From Chloranthus sessilifolius (Eukaryota; Streptophyta; Magnoliopsida; Chloranthales; Chloranthaceae), in the NCBI GenBank assembly GCA_021018995.1, contig CM037587.1:67165604-67229603 (forward strand): DNA of 64,000 nucleotides. The letters are read 5' to 3'. The notes beneath the pieces are model-generated. The model did not search any database, was not told the origin of the DNA, and saw only the letters and a list, made by a program, of their open reading frames with translations. Below are positions 11,375 through 23,110 of this stretch, one piece after another. Every line of letters starts with the position of its first letter. The stretch's first letter is position 1. The position numbers and the translations under genes are program-made.

Positions 11375-11837
11375 CTATGCCGATATCAAAAGAACGAGCG
11401 TGGACTATGCCATTGGCGAGCATGTGTTTGTGAAGGTATCGCACATGAAAGGCGTCATGAGATTTAGGAAGAGGGGAAAGCTGAGTCCCCGTTACCTTGG
11501 ACCCTTTGAAGTTTTGGGTCGAGTTGGCGAGGTCACTTATCGCATTGGATTACCTCTGTTGTTTGATTGAGTACATAACGTGTTTCATGTATTCATGCTC
11601 CGAAAGTATGTAAATGATCCTGCCCATATCTTGGGAGGTCAGCCGATTGAAATGCACGAAGACATGACCATGATAGAAGAAGCGGCTCAAATATTAGATA
11701 GAAAAGAGCAAGTTTTACGTACGAAGGTGATTCCTTTAGTACTTGTTAGGTGGAAGAATCATCCGGTTGAAGAAGCTACTTGAGAACGCGAGGCGGATGT
11801 GAGGGAACAGTATCTGGACTTGTTTGAGGAGAACTGA
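11375..11837 (+). pseudogene. pol: Tekay-1 integrase C-terminus with chromodomain-like tail
   Basis: This is the direct continuation of the integrase after the solo LTR. It shows the YADIKR block, then V-F-V-K-V-S, the KLSPRYLGPFE region, the HNVFHV-type block and L-R-K-Y-V. It ends with P-L-V-L-V-R-W-K-N-H-P-V-E-E-A-T and the acidic R-E-Q-Y-L-D-L-F tail, stopping at TGA 11835. The tail matches the chromodomain-like end of Tekay/Del integrases, which is thought to steer insertion to heterochromatin. It has at least two stops (TGA in place of Arg near 11567, TGA in place of Trp at about 11780). Confidence 0.85.
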
Positions 11838-12141
11838 TAGCATAATTGTATCATTTGTGTATTTTTGTCAATTTGACACGTCTATGGAAGCGAAAGTTCG
11901 TACGCCTATGTCAACTTATTCAGGGAATGAAAAGAAGAATGTTGGCTATAAATGGACCTTTTGTGAAATTAAAAATGTTTAGCATGATGGTAATTGCATC
12001 ATGAAACGAATGGACAATGAGTACTGAGAAGCGTAAGACATGTCAGTGAGTGGCTAACTTAAAAGCCATAAGGAACCTGACAAAAAGAAATAAGTTAATA
12101 AAGAAAAATAAGAAATAAATTTTTTTGTAGTTTCTGTCAAA

Positions 12142-12385
12142 ACTGATTAATTGATTTACAAATCGATTAATCGTTTTGGATTTTCGATTAATCAAAATGG
12201 TTCGATTGAACGACTGGCTCACTTCAGTGAGCTGAGGAAACTAGAAAAATAATGTTAGTTAAATTTGACTAATCGATTTTGAAAATCGATTAATCAATTT
12301 TTGAAACTGATTAATCGATTTTGAGCAGTTGAGTTTAAGTATTGAAAACTGATTAATCGATTTTGAAATCGATTAATCGATTTTT
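12142..12385 (+). repeat. Internal copy of the CGATTAATCGATT palindrome array
   Basis: Several copies of the self-complementary motif ATCGATTAATCGATT lie between the pol stop (11837) and the accessory ORF (ATG 12641). They match the array in both LTRs of this element. A TATA-like TATAAGTA at 12388 follows at once. The rest of 11838-12640 is a short spacer and a leader-like stretch with no other gene. Confidence 0.85.
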
Positions 12386-12387
12386 CC

Positions 12388-12395
12388 TATAAGTA
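12388..12395 (+). promoter_or_regulatory. TATA-like box for a possible internal promoter
   Basis: TATAAGTA lies directly after the palindrome array and 246 bp before the accessory ORF ATG. A pyrimidine-rich, leader-like stretch with AAACCCTAAA (about 12560) lies between. It could drive a subgenomic transcript. There is no direct evidence of transcription. Confidence 0.3.
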
Positions 12396-12640
12396 GCAGC
12401 TTTGGGAATTTTTTTTCCATTTCGAATTTCAAACTATTTTTTTTTTCTTTTGGGTGCCATTTTCTTCTTCCTTTGGCTAGCGACACCTGCGAGGATTTGG
12501 GGGCTTCGGGATCGAAAATAAATAAAAAATCCAAGCCATTGGATCGAATACCAACGATAAACCCTAAATCTTGTGATTTCCTTCCATTTTAAGTAAATTC
12601 CAGCCCTAGGTTTTTATTTGTTTTCACTTTAAAACCTAGA

Positions 12641-14059
12641 ATGCCGCCTAAAACTTGGCTAGCTTTAAAGCAAGCTGCTTCTAAAACGCTCGTACGGCGT
12701 AAGAACGCCACGCCACCACCGCCATCACCTTCACCTTCACTTTCCTCTTCGTCCTCTTATTTGACAGACACGTCATCATGCGAATCTTCACCACCACCAC
12801 CTCAACCTAGAAATTTACCGCAACCGAATGAGTGGTGGGCTGCGAAGGATTTTGAGAATGAATATATTATCGACAAGGCTCTATTTGTGGATCCGGAGGT
12901 TGAGGGCGAGACAAAATGGGCTCGAAAATACCTCATGGATGCGGGCCTTGGTAATCTTTTGAAACCCTTACATGATTATTACTACCCTAGACTCGTTAGG
13001 TTATTTTACCAGCATTTGAAGGAGGGTAGGGAATCTGGCACCATTACGACCGAAATTGATGGTCATAAATATCTTTTTAACCTACACCACATTCATGAGT
13101 CTTTGGAGTGTTTTCCGGTCTACGTGCCCGAGCCCAACCTTTTACCCCCTTTTGCACAACCCATAAATTTTGAAGAAATTAGAATCGAGATGACCAAGGG
13201 AAACAAGGGATCTGAAAAATCCATTAGGAGGGTTGACTTACCGCCTCATTTATGGATTCTCGACACCATTATAAAGTGCAACCTCTACCCTATGCGCCAT
13301 GACACTGAAAGGGTAGAGGGGGTGCAACAGGTGTTGTAAGCAGCATACCGAGGCCGTTGGTTTGACGCTACGAAATTGGTGTTGGAGGGTATGATCTATA
13401 TCAAGGATAAAATGATGAAGGGACCCTTGAGATTGAGGGAGTGTATACCTTACGCTCGGCTTATTTTGAGCATGCTTGAGTGCTACTCTTCCGCCGCAGA
13501 GTATGTGATTCCTCTGACCGAGCCGAGGGCTACAAATCACGTCAAAACCTATTCTATCATTTTGTGGAGCCGGAGCTACAATCTTTTGAAGAAGGTGTTA
13601 CCACATGAGGGCCTAGCACCTGCCCAAGCTGGTGACGCCCCACCACAGCAGGACCAACCAGCAGCGGGGGAGCAGCCTCCTGACCCTGTACAGCTTGCAG
13701 AGCAACCTCTTGCACCACCTCCTGCTCCTACAAAGTCTACTCCTGCAACTCCTATGCGGTCTCACAGGAGACAGGCATCTCAGGCCCCACCAACTGATAC
13801 TATAGATGATGTTCTCGCCCTCATGGCGGAGAACAACTGCCAAATGCTAGCGCACCATAGGTGTATGGAGGAGAGCAACACTCGGATGGACCACCGACTA
13901 AATTTTCATGAGGTGTTGCTGTACCAAACCATGAAGTTTATGTATCTCAGCGATTATCATCAGCACATAGCGGCTGTGCGGACATGGACTCCAGATGCAT
14001 TGGGTTCGGGTACACATGTGCATGATGAGGAGGGTCAGCCAGGGGACGGGACTGCATGA
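12641..14059 (+). pseudogene. Accessory ORF between pol and the 3' LTR (472 codons, one premature stop)
   Basis: One frame runs from ATG 12641 to TGA 14057, broken only by TAA 13337 (CAA-to-TAA type) at codon 233. The N-terminus is basic then Ser/Pro-rich (TPPPPSPSPSLSSSSS). A folded-looking central domain (about residues 65-330) has L-V-R-L-F-Y-Q, an I-D-G-H-K-Y-L-F strand, a D-L-P-P-H-L-W block and a K-G-P-L-R-L-R-E-C-I-P-Y-A-R helix. Then comes a Pro/Ala/Gln-rich linker (about 335-395) and a His/Met-rich C-terminal helix. The central domain resembles the 'putative plant transposon protein' domain seen in some gypsy elements; that match is from memory of the pattern and is tentative. No transmembrane segment is apparent, so it is not an obvious envelope. 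It is far less decayed than gag or pol of the same element. The role is unknown. Confidence 0.6.
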
Positions 14060-14444
14060 TTGCTAGCTTTTGATATTTCTTTTTGAGTTGTAATTATTTT
14101 TGGGTTGTAATTATGTAGAAAAATGATGTATTGAACTATATGGCATGGGTGCCATTTATTTTGGATCCAAGAGTATGGGAATTATCGTTGCTTTCTCATG
14201 TTAGCTACTGTTAGAATTGGCGCATAGTTTAAATTTCTTCTTATGCAAGATGTGTTGTGCATGCTTAGAAATCTGTAGTATGGGTTCTGATTGCTTAAAT
14301 ATGTGCACGTTGGTTAAATTTTTATGCAGAGTATGTTATGATTGCGATTGTATCCATCGCCATGCGTTCATGTGTGTTGGTCTTTCATGAAGGGAAAGCC
14401 CTTAGGTACATTTTCGAGGACGAAAATTTCCAAGGTGGGGAGAA
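14060..14444 (+). other. Tekay-1 3' non-coding region and polypurine tract
   Basis: There is no gene. It ends with TTTTCGAGGACGAAAATTT (about 14411-14429) and the purine tract AAGGTGGGGAGAA (14432-14444) next to the 3' LTR, the usual Tekay plus-strand primer arrangement. Confidence 0.85.
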
Positions 14445-16870
14445 TGTAACATCCCTAAAAATTTAGGCTTAGAATAGTATCCTCGAGATATGTGCTAGTC
14501 TGGTCGTAAGTTTGACCATGTGAAAGTCAATGTGATGACTGGGGCTAGACTAGGCTTGAGGTGAAAATACACCTAGGTGGGTGGTGTGGATCTTTTGATA
14601 AGGTCACATACACCTATCATGGGTGTATGCGTTTTACGCCAAAACATGAAATGGGTTAAATAGGTGTTAGTTAAAGAGAAGTTATTTCTCTTTGATTTTG
14701 GTGGTTAGGGATTTATGAAGAGAGAGAGAGAGTTAGAGAGAAAGAGGGAGTAAATGCTAAGGGGATTTTGTGTGGATTGTGAATTGAAGACGCACTTGAG
14801 CATTTATTTCTGGAGGCAACGTGTGTGAATTCGTGGAGTCAAAGCTAAGAGCCCTAGCTATTGGAGTCAAGCCCTTAAATCCTTCATACTTGGATTTGAG
14901 GTGAGATTTCCCAAAATTTATGATGTGTATGATGTTGTACATGAACTTAATGAATTAAAAGGTAAATTAAAGAGATAGAAAGAGGAAAAATTTAGAGAGA
15001 ACAAAGCAAGAGAACCTGCTCGAAGAGAGCTGGGTTTTTGTCAAAATTGATTAATCGATTTCAAAATCAATCAATCGATTTTTGACAGAAAGTAAATCTG
15101 GGCACTGATGCCCGAAACCGATTAATCGAAATTAGTTCGATTAATCGATTTTTGGTTTTCGATTAATCGATTTGAAATCGATTAATCATCTGGGTACTCC
15201 CAGTGGCTGGAAAATGGGGAGTATGGGAAAATCGATTAATCCATTTTGGGATCGATTAATCGACTTTAGAATTTCGATTAATCAATTTGGGATCGATTAA
15301 TTGATTTTAGAAATTTGATTAATCGATATTGGGATCGATTAATCGGTTTTGGCAATTTTGTGTGGATTTTGTTTTGTACCTTGGAGTTCTGGGAGGGTCT
15401 TGTACCTTCTTCTGTGCATCATTATTGATGCTTTATGTATGATGTGACGTACTATAGGTTGAGCACTTGGACTGAGCATGGGAAGCTACCTTAGACCTTG
15501 ATGCTTGGAGTTAAAGCACGTGAGGTAGGGAATACTCTGAACATGTACCATTTATTATAAAATCATGTATGTAATGATGTAATATATACATGTGTGTTTA
15601 AGAGCATAGTTAATTGCTTGTTAATCGAAAGTGAATGAAAACATGTGAATTAAAGAGGTGTGTGTACGTGTGTGTATACTAAGTAAGAAACCAGTAAGCT
15701 TGTAAGCATATGACATCCCAGGGATGTGAATGAGATGTAAGCACCTAGGTGATGCATATGAATATGTGACATCCCAGGGATGTATAGTCAAATGAGAAAC
15801 CACGAGAATGAGCCTTGAACAAACTTTAATATTATAAGTAGCACAATTACACGGTGATAAACTATATGTATTTTGCACAATAAATTTGAGGTTCATAGAA
15901 TACCCCACCGACTCAACGGTATACTCGTGACTGACTCGACAGAATATCCGTGACTGGTACAACGGCCAATCCATACACCAGCAGGACAACCCAGGGATGT
16001 ATATGAGTTATGCGCCCCATCGCCTAGGAAAAAGGGACTTGGGTTATGTTATATTTAAATATAGTTCAATTGGACGACGATGGTGGGTATTCCATTGGGA
16101 GCTCGATGCTATAGTACTCGAGGGATTATTTAAGTTATTTGCTTATGTTTCAAGAAAGATCTCCTGGCCTATGAGAACAAAATTGAGAACAAGTTAATAC
16201 ATGTAGAATAACAGATGCACCCAATTCATACTTTCAATAATTTAAATTGTTTATATTTCCAAATATTTTTATTGATAAATCATGTTTCTAATGTCATGGA
16301 ATATATGTGAATAAGATAGACTTATATGTTCATTTAGTAGATTCCCTATTGAGATATGATGTAGCTCACTCCTTCGACTATAGGTCACAGGTCTAGTGTT
16401 AGCTGCTGCTGCTTCGGAAGGCATGGATCCGAAGGATTCGGATTATGTGCCTGGAGAGGAGTCAGAGCCCCCTCCTGAGGACTTCTTCTAGAGGACCCTT
16501 TGCGTACTTTGATAGAGTTTTATGAGAGAAACTGTATGGCTTAGTATGTCTAACCTTTTTTTGTATAAAATAATGTAATATTGTGAGATATTCTTTTGGC
16601 GAACAATCTGGGGTGACGGTTGCTTGTCACCGATGGTTTGGGTTGGTTCTTTTGCTCATGCAGTGGTATGAGATCAGAACTGTCTTTTGAGCTTCATGTT
16701 TTAACTTTACTTTATAACACTGGAGATTTAGTTCAATATTAGTTCTTATGTATTTGATTTGCTTTATTATTTCTTGGGTATACAAATATTCCTTATAGGT
16801 TTATGAGGCATGGTTTCGAGGGTCGTGCCGATGGCACGAGTTTTGGGGTGTCAAAATTTGGGCCGTCACG
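14445..16870 (+). repeat. Tekay-1 3' LTR
   Basis: The 2426-bp LTR begins TGTAACATCCC and ends CCGTCACG (last base A-to-G), then TSD TTGAC. Compared with the 5' LTR the differences are mostly transitions, with one 56-bp unit fewer. The palindrome array is at 15041-15353. The acidic ORF frame near 16390-16490 lacks its ATG. Confidence 0.93.
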
Positions 16871-16875
16871 TTGAC

Positions 16876-17043
16876 CACCTTCCTATTCGGACAAGTTGAT
16901 CGAAAGGATCAGCGAATCATAAAACCTTTTTGAAATATGGAAAACTCTGAGTTCTTACACACCCTTCTAGCCATTGGAGTCGATGTTAGAGAAGACAAAA
17001 TGAATATGCAAAATTCCATCAAACCTCATAATTCTTGTACTAG
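16876..17043 (+). pseudogene. Older reading frame, part 2, between Tekay-1 and Athila
   Basis: The frame continues in phase from 1885 across the Tekay-1 insertion. It reads through to the Athila insertion at 17044 with one TGA near 16930. Residues such as FLFGQVDRKDQRIIK and TLLAIGVDVREDK look coding. No family is recognised. It includes the left ACTAG TSD (17039-17043). Confidence 0.35.
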
Positions 17044-17319
17044 TGTTGAGAACTGGAAAATACCATTTTCACCCCTTAATCTGGGCCTTGATAGACCCTT
17101 GAGAGAACTAAATAAGTATTTTAAGTGCCTATGTTGCAGCTAACAATAAAGACACGCTTAACAATAAAAGCAGCTCAAAAGTGCCAAAAAGATGACAATC
17201 CATGTCAGTCCAAAGGAAGGAAGTAAAGAAACAACCTCATCAGCTGTGGAAAGGTCTAAATAGAAGAGGCAAAGACCTGTAAGAGAAGCAGGGAACATTT
17301 CGAACAGAGAAATGCACTA

Positions 17320-17600
17320 TAGAGTTCTTTTCGCAAAGAACTTGCACTTTTCGTAAAGAACCTTGAACTTTGCGAAAAGAAGAAAACACTCCTCGAAAAG
17401 AAGATTGAACTTTGCAATGAGCTTGAAGTCATTGAACTTTGCGAAAAGGCCCCTAAACTCGCGAAAAGGACTAAAACTCTGTGTAGCTCAAGAGAATCTG
17501 AACTCCTCGAAAAGAAGATTAAACTTTGCGAACAGAGCTTCAGAAGTCATTGAACTTTGCGAAAAGGCCCCTGAACTCTGCGAAAAGGTATTCTTGAGAT
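17320..17600 (+). repeat. Array of CTTTGCGAAAAG / CTTTTCGCAAAG motifs in the Athila LTR
   Basis: Roughly ten copies of (A)CTTTGCGAAAAG or shortened forms occur in both orientations, including TCTTTTCGCAAAGAAC near 17325. The array lies about 320-600 bp upstream of the TATA box. The same motif recurs in the internal 3' region at 24460-24610. The 3' LTR array is at about 27533-27800. Confidence 0.85.
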
Positions 17601-17915
17601 TCGCAGCTTTAACAAGGGTATTTCAGGAAACTTTGCACGCGCCCCAATGCAATCAAAAGACCAGGAACATTCCGAAAGGTTCCAATCAAGATCCGAAGGC
17701 ATATTCCAACCCATGTGAGCGCCAAAGTTAAATTACTCGGAACTTCCAAGCTCAAACAGAATTTCAAACCCATAAGAAATTGATGCTTCGCACTGACATA
17801 ACCAGACGAGCATTTCCATTGGCCAAAACAGATCTGGATCCCGTGCTCAACCCTCATTGGGCAATCGGATCTAAAGCATTCTGATTGGTCAATCCGCCAG
17901 TGGATGGAGGAAAAG

Positions 17916-17923
17916 TATAAATA
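17916..17923 (+). promoter_or_regulatory. TATA box of the Athila LTR promoter
   Basis: TATAAATA lies about 30 bp after an ATTGGTCAATCC element. The 3' LTR has the same box at 28126-28133 in the same context. Conservation in both LTRs and in position supports a Pol II promoter. Confidence 0.7.
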
Positions 17924-18887
17924 GAGAAGCCATTACGCAAATTGGGCATCCAGATTTTAGAGTTTTCATCTCTGCTTTCTCATTCTCGCCGATAGCTTAT
18001 CCGAACCCCCGTAATCCCTTCTTGTAGTTTACCTTTGAGAGCCATTGTGAGTGATTTGTACTTCCAAGTTCGGATTCAAGATGTAAGTCCGAGGGCACTC
18101 TAAGAAGCCGTGCTTCGTAATTGTAATTTTGGATTTTAAAAGGTTCGTAATTTGTGTCTTCTCCATTGGAGTCATGTCGAGGGTTACGAATGTTCACCTT
18201 AGTGCATTAGACTTCTTTAGATTCACTCATCCGCATGCAACTTTCCTTAATTCATCACCCACAATGCGAATTAGCGTTGGTAACCTAATTCTAGCGGCAT
18301 TCTGATGATGTTCATGTTACGAACTAAAGAATAGGCCACAACTATTGGATGATCTGTGACCATTTAAGTGGAGATCATAGCCATAAGTCTAAACCTATTC
18401 CTTAATTCGATTTATTTCTCTTACATCTGTCCGGTAGCCGGATGAAGATTGAATCGCCTGTTGAACTCGATTCTCCATTAAAATTCGAGGCTAAAGTACA
18501 TGAAGCTATTATTTACATTTGTCTTATTTTAAACATCTCCCCAACTCGGATCTGGATCATGTAGTTAGTTCTTTTCTTTATTTGCTTATAGTTAAATGTG
18601 ACACAATCCAACACTCTCTTTTATCTATTCTTTTTTAGATAATTATAGAGCGATCTGGTAGCACAGATCCGGAGGTTTATCTCTCGGTTTAGACAAAATT
18701 CTCTGTGGACGATCTTGAAATACTTACTTTTAAAACTTGCTACAATTGGCCCCGATCTTGCAGGCCGATTGTTAGCCCCAATGTCGATATCCCTTTCATA
18801 AGTTAACATCCATATAACCTAGCATTCTTTAATTCTTTAATTTTGATTCATAATGAACACAATTATGGCACACTTGGAGCGACATCA

Positions 18888-19206
18888 AGTTTTTGGCGGT
18901 TCTTGGGAAGTTTGTTCTAAAATAGATAGACCTATGTTTATTTTCATTTATTTATCGGTCATTTATTAATTTTGTTGTTATTTTTATGCAGCATACCGTA
19001 AAAGGAAAGGAAAGTTCTTAAATAGACAGTTTGTCAGTACCAAACTCTCTCGAAGTTGTATGTTTGGCAGAGAACCTCAATCTCGAGATTCTCCCGTTAA
19101 ATTCGTGGTTGAAAGACTCTAAGAAACCGACATACATCACGGACATATCTGAAATGGGTGAAGAAGCAGATTGTTAAGAGACTACTTGCCTGGTGCTTAT
19201 AATTCC
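18888..19206 (+). other. Athila leader with decayed PBS
   Basis: AGTTTTTGGCGGTTCTTGGG follows the LTR. It resembles the Athila/Tat Asp-tRNA PBS (TGGCGCCGTTGCC) with two bases lost. The rest is untranslated leader. Confidence 0.6.
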
Positions 19207-20880
19207 CCATTTTGCATTCAATTTCCCAGGAGGGAAATTATGAAATTAAGTCCTCCACCATCCAAATGTTGCCTTCATTCCATGGATTGAGTAAGGAAGA
19301 CCCTTACAAACACATTGATGAATTTGCTTTATGCACAACATTTAACATTTAAATTTGTCGATCGGGTCGAGGCAACCAAGCTTAGGCTCTTTCCTTTTCA
19401 TTAAAGGACAAAGCTAGAGCATGGTTATCTATGTTAGCACCAAACAAAGACATCACATCATGGAATGATTTGCAATGTCAATTTTGTCAAAATATTTCCC
19501 AATGACTAAAACCAGCCAACCGAGACAAAGCATCATCTCTTTCTCCCAAAACTCAATTGAAACTTTCCATGAAGCATGGGAAAGGTTTAAAGAATCATAA
19601 GGCAATGCCCTCACCATCAAATTCCTAAATGGCATGGTTCAAAGCTTCTATCAAGGAACCGATCATAAGGGCAAGAACATGGTGGATGCCTCTTGTGGAG
19701 GTACCTACTTAAAAACTGTTGAAGAGGTTTGGGACCTCTTTGAGGTGATTGGAGAAAATTCAACCCAGCAGAATCTCTCGCCAAGGGACACTTTGAGAAT
19801 CCAGCTAGGATGAATAATCCCCAATTCACAAGAGGGAAAGTTTATGAAGTCAATGAGGAAAGGAAAGTGGATAATTTGACCACAAAATTTGATAGACCGA
19901 TGGACTCATTTAAAGCTCCAAATGGGTCAAGAGTAGAGGAGGCATGTCCGATATGCCGCCCCCACTCATTCCATTGATCAATGTCCTTCGCATCACAATT
20001 TAACTCATGATGGAACAAGCTCATGCAGCTCACCATGGATGCAGATGCAATCGAATGACTACCCATGGAGATCTCATCTAATCTCTGGGTGGAATCGAGG
20101 AAATTACCAGCCCAACAGCGAAGACAGCCCAAAAATCAATTACCTTTCAAACCTGCCACCATATCGTAGAATTTTATAATAAATCAAATTTTCATGACCT
20201 AACCAACAACAAGCCAGCCCTGCCGCCTCCTAGATCCACGACCTTTGAAGAGCGGTGTCTTGAGTTCACTTCAAAATCTTGGAACTGTCTCACCGTGAAC
20301 CTTCACATGAGCATTAAAAAATTGAAGAAACTCGGGCCAACTCTCAAATTCATTGGCTAAGAGAGAAGAGGGTAAACTACCTACCAACCTGTGAACAATC
20401 CTAAGGGACAGTTCATGGTTGGAGAATCCTCAAATGGCCATGAGGAAATCAAAGTTTGACTACTTTGAGAAGTGGAAGAATAATAAACAACACGATGGGT
20501 AGTGAAGAGGAAAAGATGAAGAACAAGTGCAGAACAACAATTTGGATAGCAATATGGTATTGATTTACATCGAAAATTCAAAAAATGAAAAACGGAAAAA
20601 ATAACAAAATTGTTGAAAAAGATGAGGAGGAGAAATTTGTTCCTCACCTCCCATTTCCCCATGCAATGAAGTTTCTCCTTTTGACAAAGGAAACACAAAA
20701 TTGAGGAAATGATGGAGACATTCAAGCAAGTTAAAATTAATCTACCGCTTGATGCAATCAAACAGGTCCTCGCTATGCAAAATTTCTCAAAGAGGTGTGC
20801 ACCCACAAAAGGCAATCTAGGATACATTTATCCAAGAAGGCCTTTGTCAGGAGAAAATCAACCAAGTGCTATCAATTGCA
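19207..20880 (+). pseudogene. gag: Athila gag, fragmented
   Basis: Capsid-type blocks are readable in pieces. Near 19262-19340 there is MLPSFHGLSKEDPYKHIDEF, near 19400 FSLKDKARAW-L, and near 19560-19590 an E-T-F-H-E-A-W-E-R-F-K-type block, all Retrotrans_gag signatures of Athila. From about 19850 to 20880 the reading is scattered over frames. Numerous indels and stops rule out function. Gag would form the particle and bind RNA. Confidence 0.75.
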
Positions 20881-21390
20881 ACACCACCTAAGATGCAAGA
20901 CCGAATCCCCACAATCCCTGCATCATTGGGGAGCACACCATTGAGAAAGCTTTGCTAGATCTGGGTGCTAGTGTCAACTGCTTCCCTATTCGCCTATGAG
21001 AAGCTAGGTTTGGGAGAATTGAAACCCACTCAAGTGGTGTTACAATGAATAGGCAGATCCGAAAGGAAACCTATGGGGTTGATTGAAGATGTTTTGATAG
21101 GAGTAGACAAGTTTTTCTACCTGCCGACTTTTTGGTGTTGGACATGGAACCAACCAAAAGTACCACCGCCATCCATCCTGTCATTGGAAGACCATTCACT
21201 GCTACTGACTAATGCATGCATTCAATGCAGTCCTGGCATCATGGAGGTGTCTTTTGGAAATATGAAAGTTAAATTGAATGTGTATAATGTCATTACTCAA
21301 CCTCAATTCTCTGGCGAGGAATGTTTCCATGTTGACATCATTGATGAGTGGTGGAGGAGTCTTTACAAACATTTCGCAAGGTAAAGACTC
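20881..21390 (+). pseudogene. Athila aspartic protease, broken
   Basis: The active-site block LLDLGASVN is at about 20953-20980. Downstream come a V-L-D-M-E segment and a P-V-I-G-R-P-F block (about 21130-21200), the usual Athila protease layout. Frames change several times. The enzyme would process Gag-Pol. Confidence 0.75.
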
Positions 21391-21939
21391 CACCACAGAA
21401 TTTAAAATGATTGGGGATCCACCGAGAAAGAAGGAAAAGGAGATCAAATTCAACGGAGTCTGCTTTATGCAAGGCACTCACCAACATCATCAAGTTCTCT
21501 CTCTTGGAGACCTCCTCTCCCTCTTCCACAAGTTACCAAGGTACCTTTCTGCCCTCTTTTCTCAAAATTTCAATTGAATTGAACTCAAACGACTCCCAAA
21601 AATCTGAAATATGTGTTTTTGGGAGATCATCAAACACTACTGTGATTATTTCTTCCTCCCTTACAAAGGAGCAAGAAGAGGAGTCATTGGTAGTTCTAAA
21701 CAAAGACAAGAAAGCAATTTGGACCATTGTTGATTTAGGAGGAATAAACCCAGTGTATGCATGCATAAGATCCACCGAAGAGGATGCCAAGCCTTCTAGA
21801 GAAATGCAAAGAAGGTTGAATCCTCACATGCAAGAAGTGGTAATGAAGGAAGTTGTCAATTGCTAGATGTCGGGGTCATTTACCCCATTTCGATTCCTTG
21901 GTAGCACCCACAGTGTGGTGCCTAAGAAATGCACATCAC

Positions 21940-23110
21940 TGCTAGGTGAAATTAACTGTAACTTATGTCCACCGGACAAACAACAACTGGATGGAGGGTC
22001 GCATAGACTATGAGAAAATTAAATACCATGACAAGGAAAGACCATTTCCCCCTTCATTGACCAAATCCTTGATAAGCTTGCAGCAAAGCTTACTACGCTT
22101 CCTTGATGGGTACTCTGGTTACAACGGATCCTGTGTACCCACAGGACCAAGAAAAGACCACCTTCACCGCCTTTGGCACTTTTGCCTATAGGAGGATGCC
22201 CTTTGGTCTTTGCAATGCCCTGCTACTTTTCAAAGATGCATGTATGCCATCTTTTCCGACATGATTGATCAATTCATGGAGATCTTCATGGATGACTTTT
22301 CAATTTATGGAGACAGCTTTTCCCAATGCTTACACCACCTCAAGTTGGTGTTGCAAAGATGTGAAGAAACCAATTTGGTTCTAAGTCGAAAGAGTCATTT
22401 TATGGTCACCCAAGGCATTGTCCTAGGACATGTGGTCTCCCATAAAGGCATAGAGGTGGACCAAGCAAAATTGATCTAATTGCACATTTGCCTCCTCCAG
22501 GCTGTTAAGCAAATCAAGTTTCTTAGGGCATGCAGGATTTTATAGGAGGTTCATCAAAGATTTGATAAAATTTCCAAGCCACTCTGTCATTTATGTGTCA
22601 AGATGTTCCTTTTGTGTTTACTAATGAATGCACCTTTGAGGTCCTTAAGAAATGTCGATTTCAGCCCCATCTTGCAGCCCCCGACTATTCGGCCCTTTGA
22701 GTGATGTGTGATGCATCAGACTATGCCCTAGGAGCTGTCCTAGGGCAGAAAGGATAAGCTTCCCATGTCATAGCTTATGCCAGCAGATCCATGATAAATG
22801 CCCAGCTCAACTACACAACAAGCGAGAAAGAGCTGCTGGCCATTGTGTTTGCATTGGAAAAATTTAGGCCTTATGTTTTAGGTTCACAAATTGTGGTGTT
22901 CTTGACCACTCGCCCTAAAGTACCTTCACATCTAAGAAGGATACCAAGCCAGTTAATCGTGTGGATCCTCCTATTACAGGAGTTTGATCTGATTAAGGAT
23001 AAGAAAGGAGAATGTGGTGGTGATCACTTATCCGAATTCTCAATACCGAGGATGCTAGCTTACCCATTAATGAATCGTTTCCTGATGAGCTACTTTTTGC
23101 CATCAATACC
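21940..23110 (+). pseudogene. pol: Athila reverse transcriptase and RNase H, broken
   Basis: RT is readable at about 22210-22480 with F-M-D-D-F-S-I-Y-G (catalytic D-D near 22290) and the VLGHVVSHKGIEVD block typical of Athila. RNase H follows, with CDASDYALGAVLGQKG (about 22710-22755) and TTSEKELLAIVFALEKFRPY (about 22818-22880). Parts of the RT N-terminus are missing or unreadable, and stops and frameshifts are frequent. Confidence 0.85.

Larger units (their letters stand above)
1886..16870 (+). mobile_element. Tekay-1: chromodomain-type Ty3/gypsy retrotransposon with a 3' accessory ORF
   Basis: Two direct LTRs (1886-4328 and 14445-16870) are flanked by a perfect 5-bp TSD, TTGAC, at 1881-1885 and 16871-16875. 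A PBS for initiator Met tRNA follows the 5' LTR and a purine tract precedes the 3' LTR. The order is gag with CCHC knuckles, protease, reverse transcriptase, RNase H, integrase, then a chromodomain-like tail with the W-K-N-H-P and E-A-T blocks. That order and tail place it in the Tekay/Del chromoviruses. Unusual features are a probable intron at 5815-5961, a large extra ORF after pol, and palindrome arrays shared by the LTR and the 3' internal region. An unrelated solo LTR (8908-11369) is nested in integrase. The LTRs differ mostly by transitions, and gag and pol carry many nonsense codons, so the copy is old and inactive. Confidence 0.93.
17044..18887 (+). repeat. Athila 5' LTR
   Basis: The 1844-bp LTR begins TGTTGAGAACTGG and ends GCGACATCA. 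It contains an array of CTTTGCGAAAAG motifs (17320-17600), an inverted CCAAT-like ATTGGTCAATCC (about 17884), TATAAATA at 17916 and a leader. Against the 3' LTR it shows many 1-4 base indels, often where one copy has CAG or CTG and the other has CG. Confidence 0.92.
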
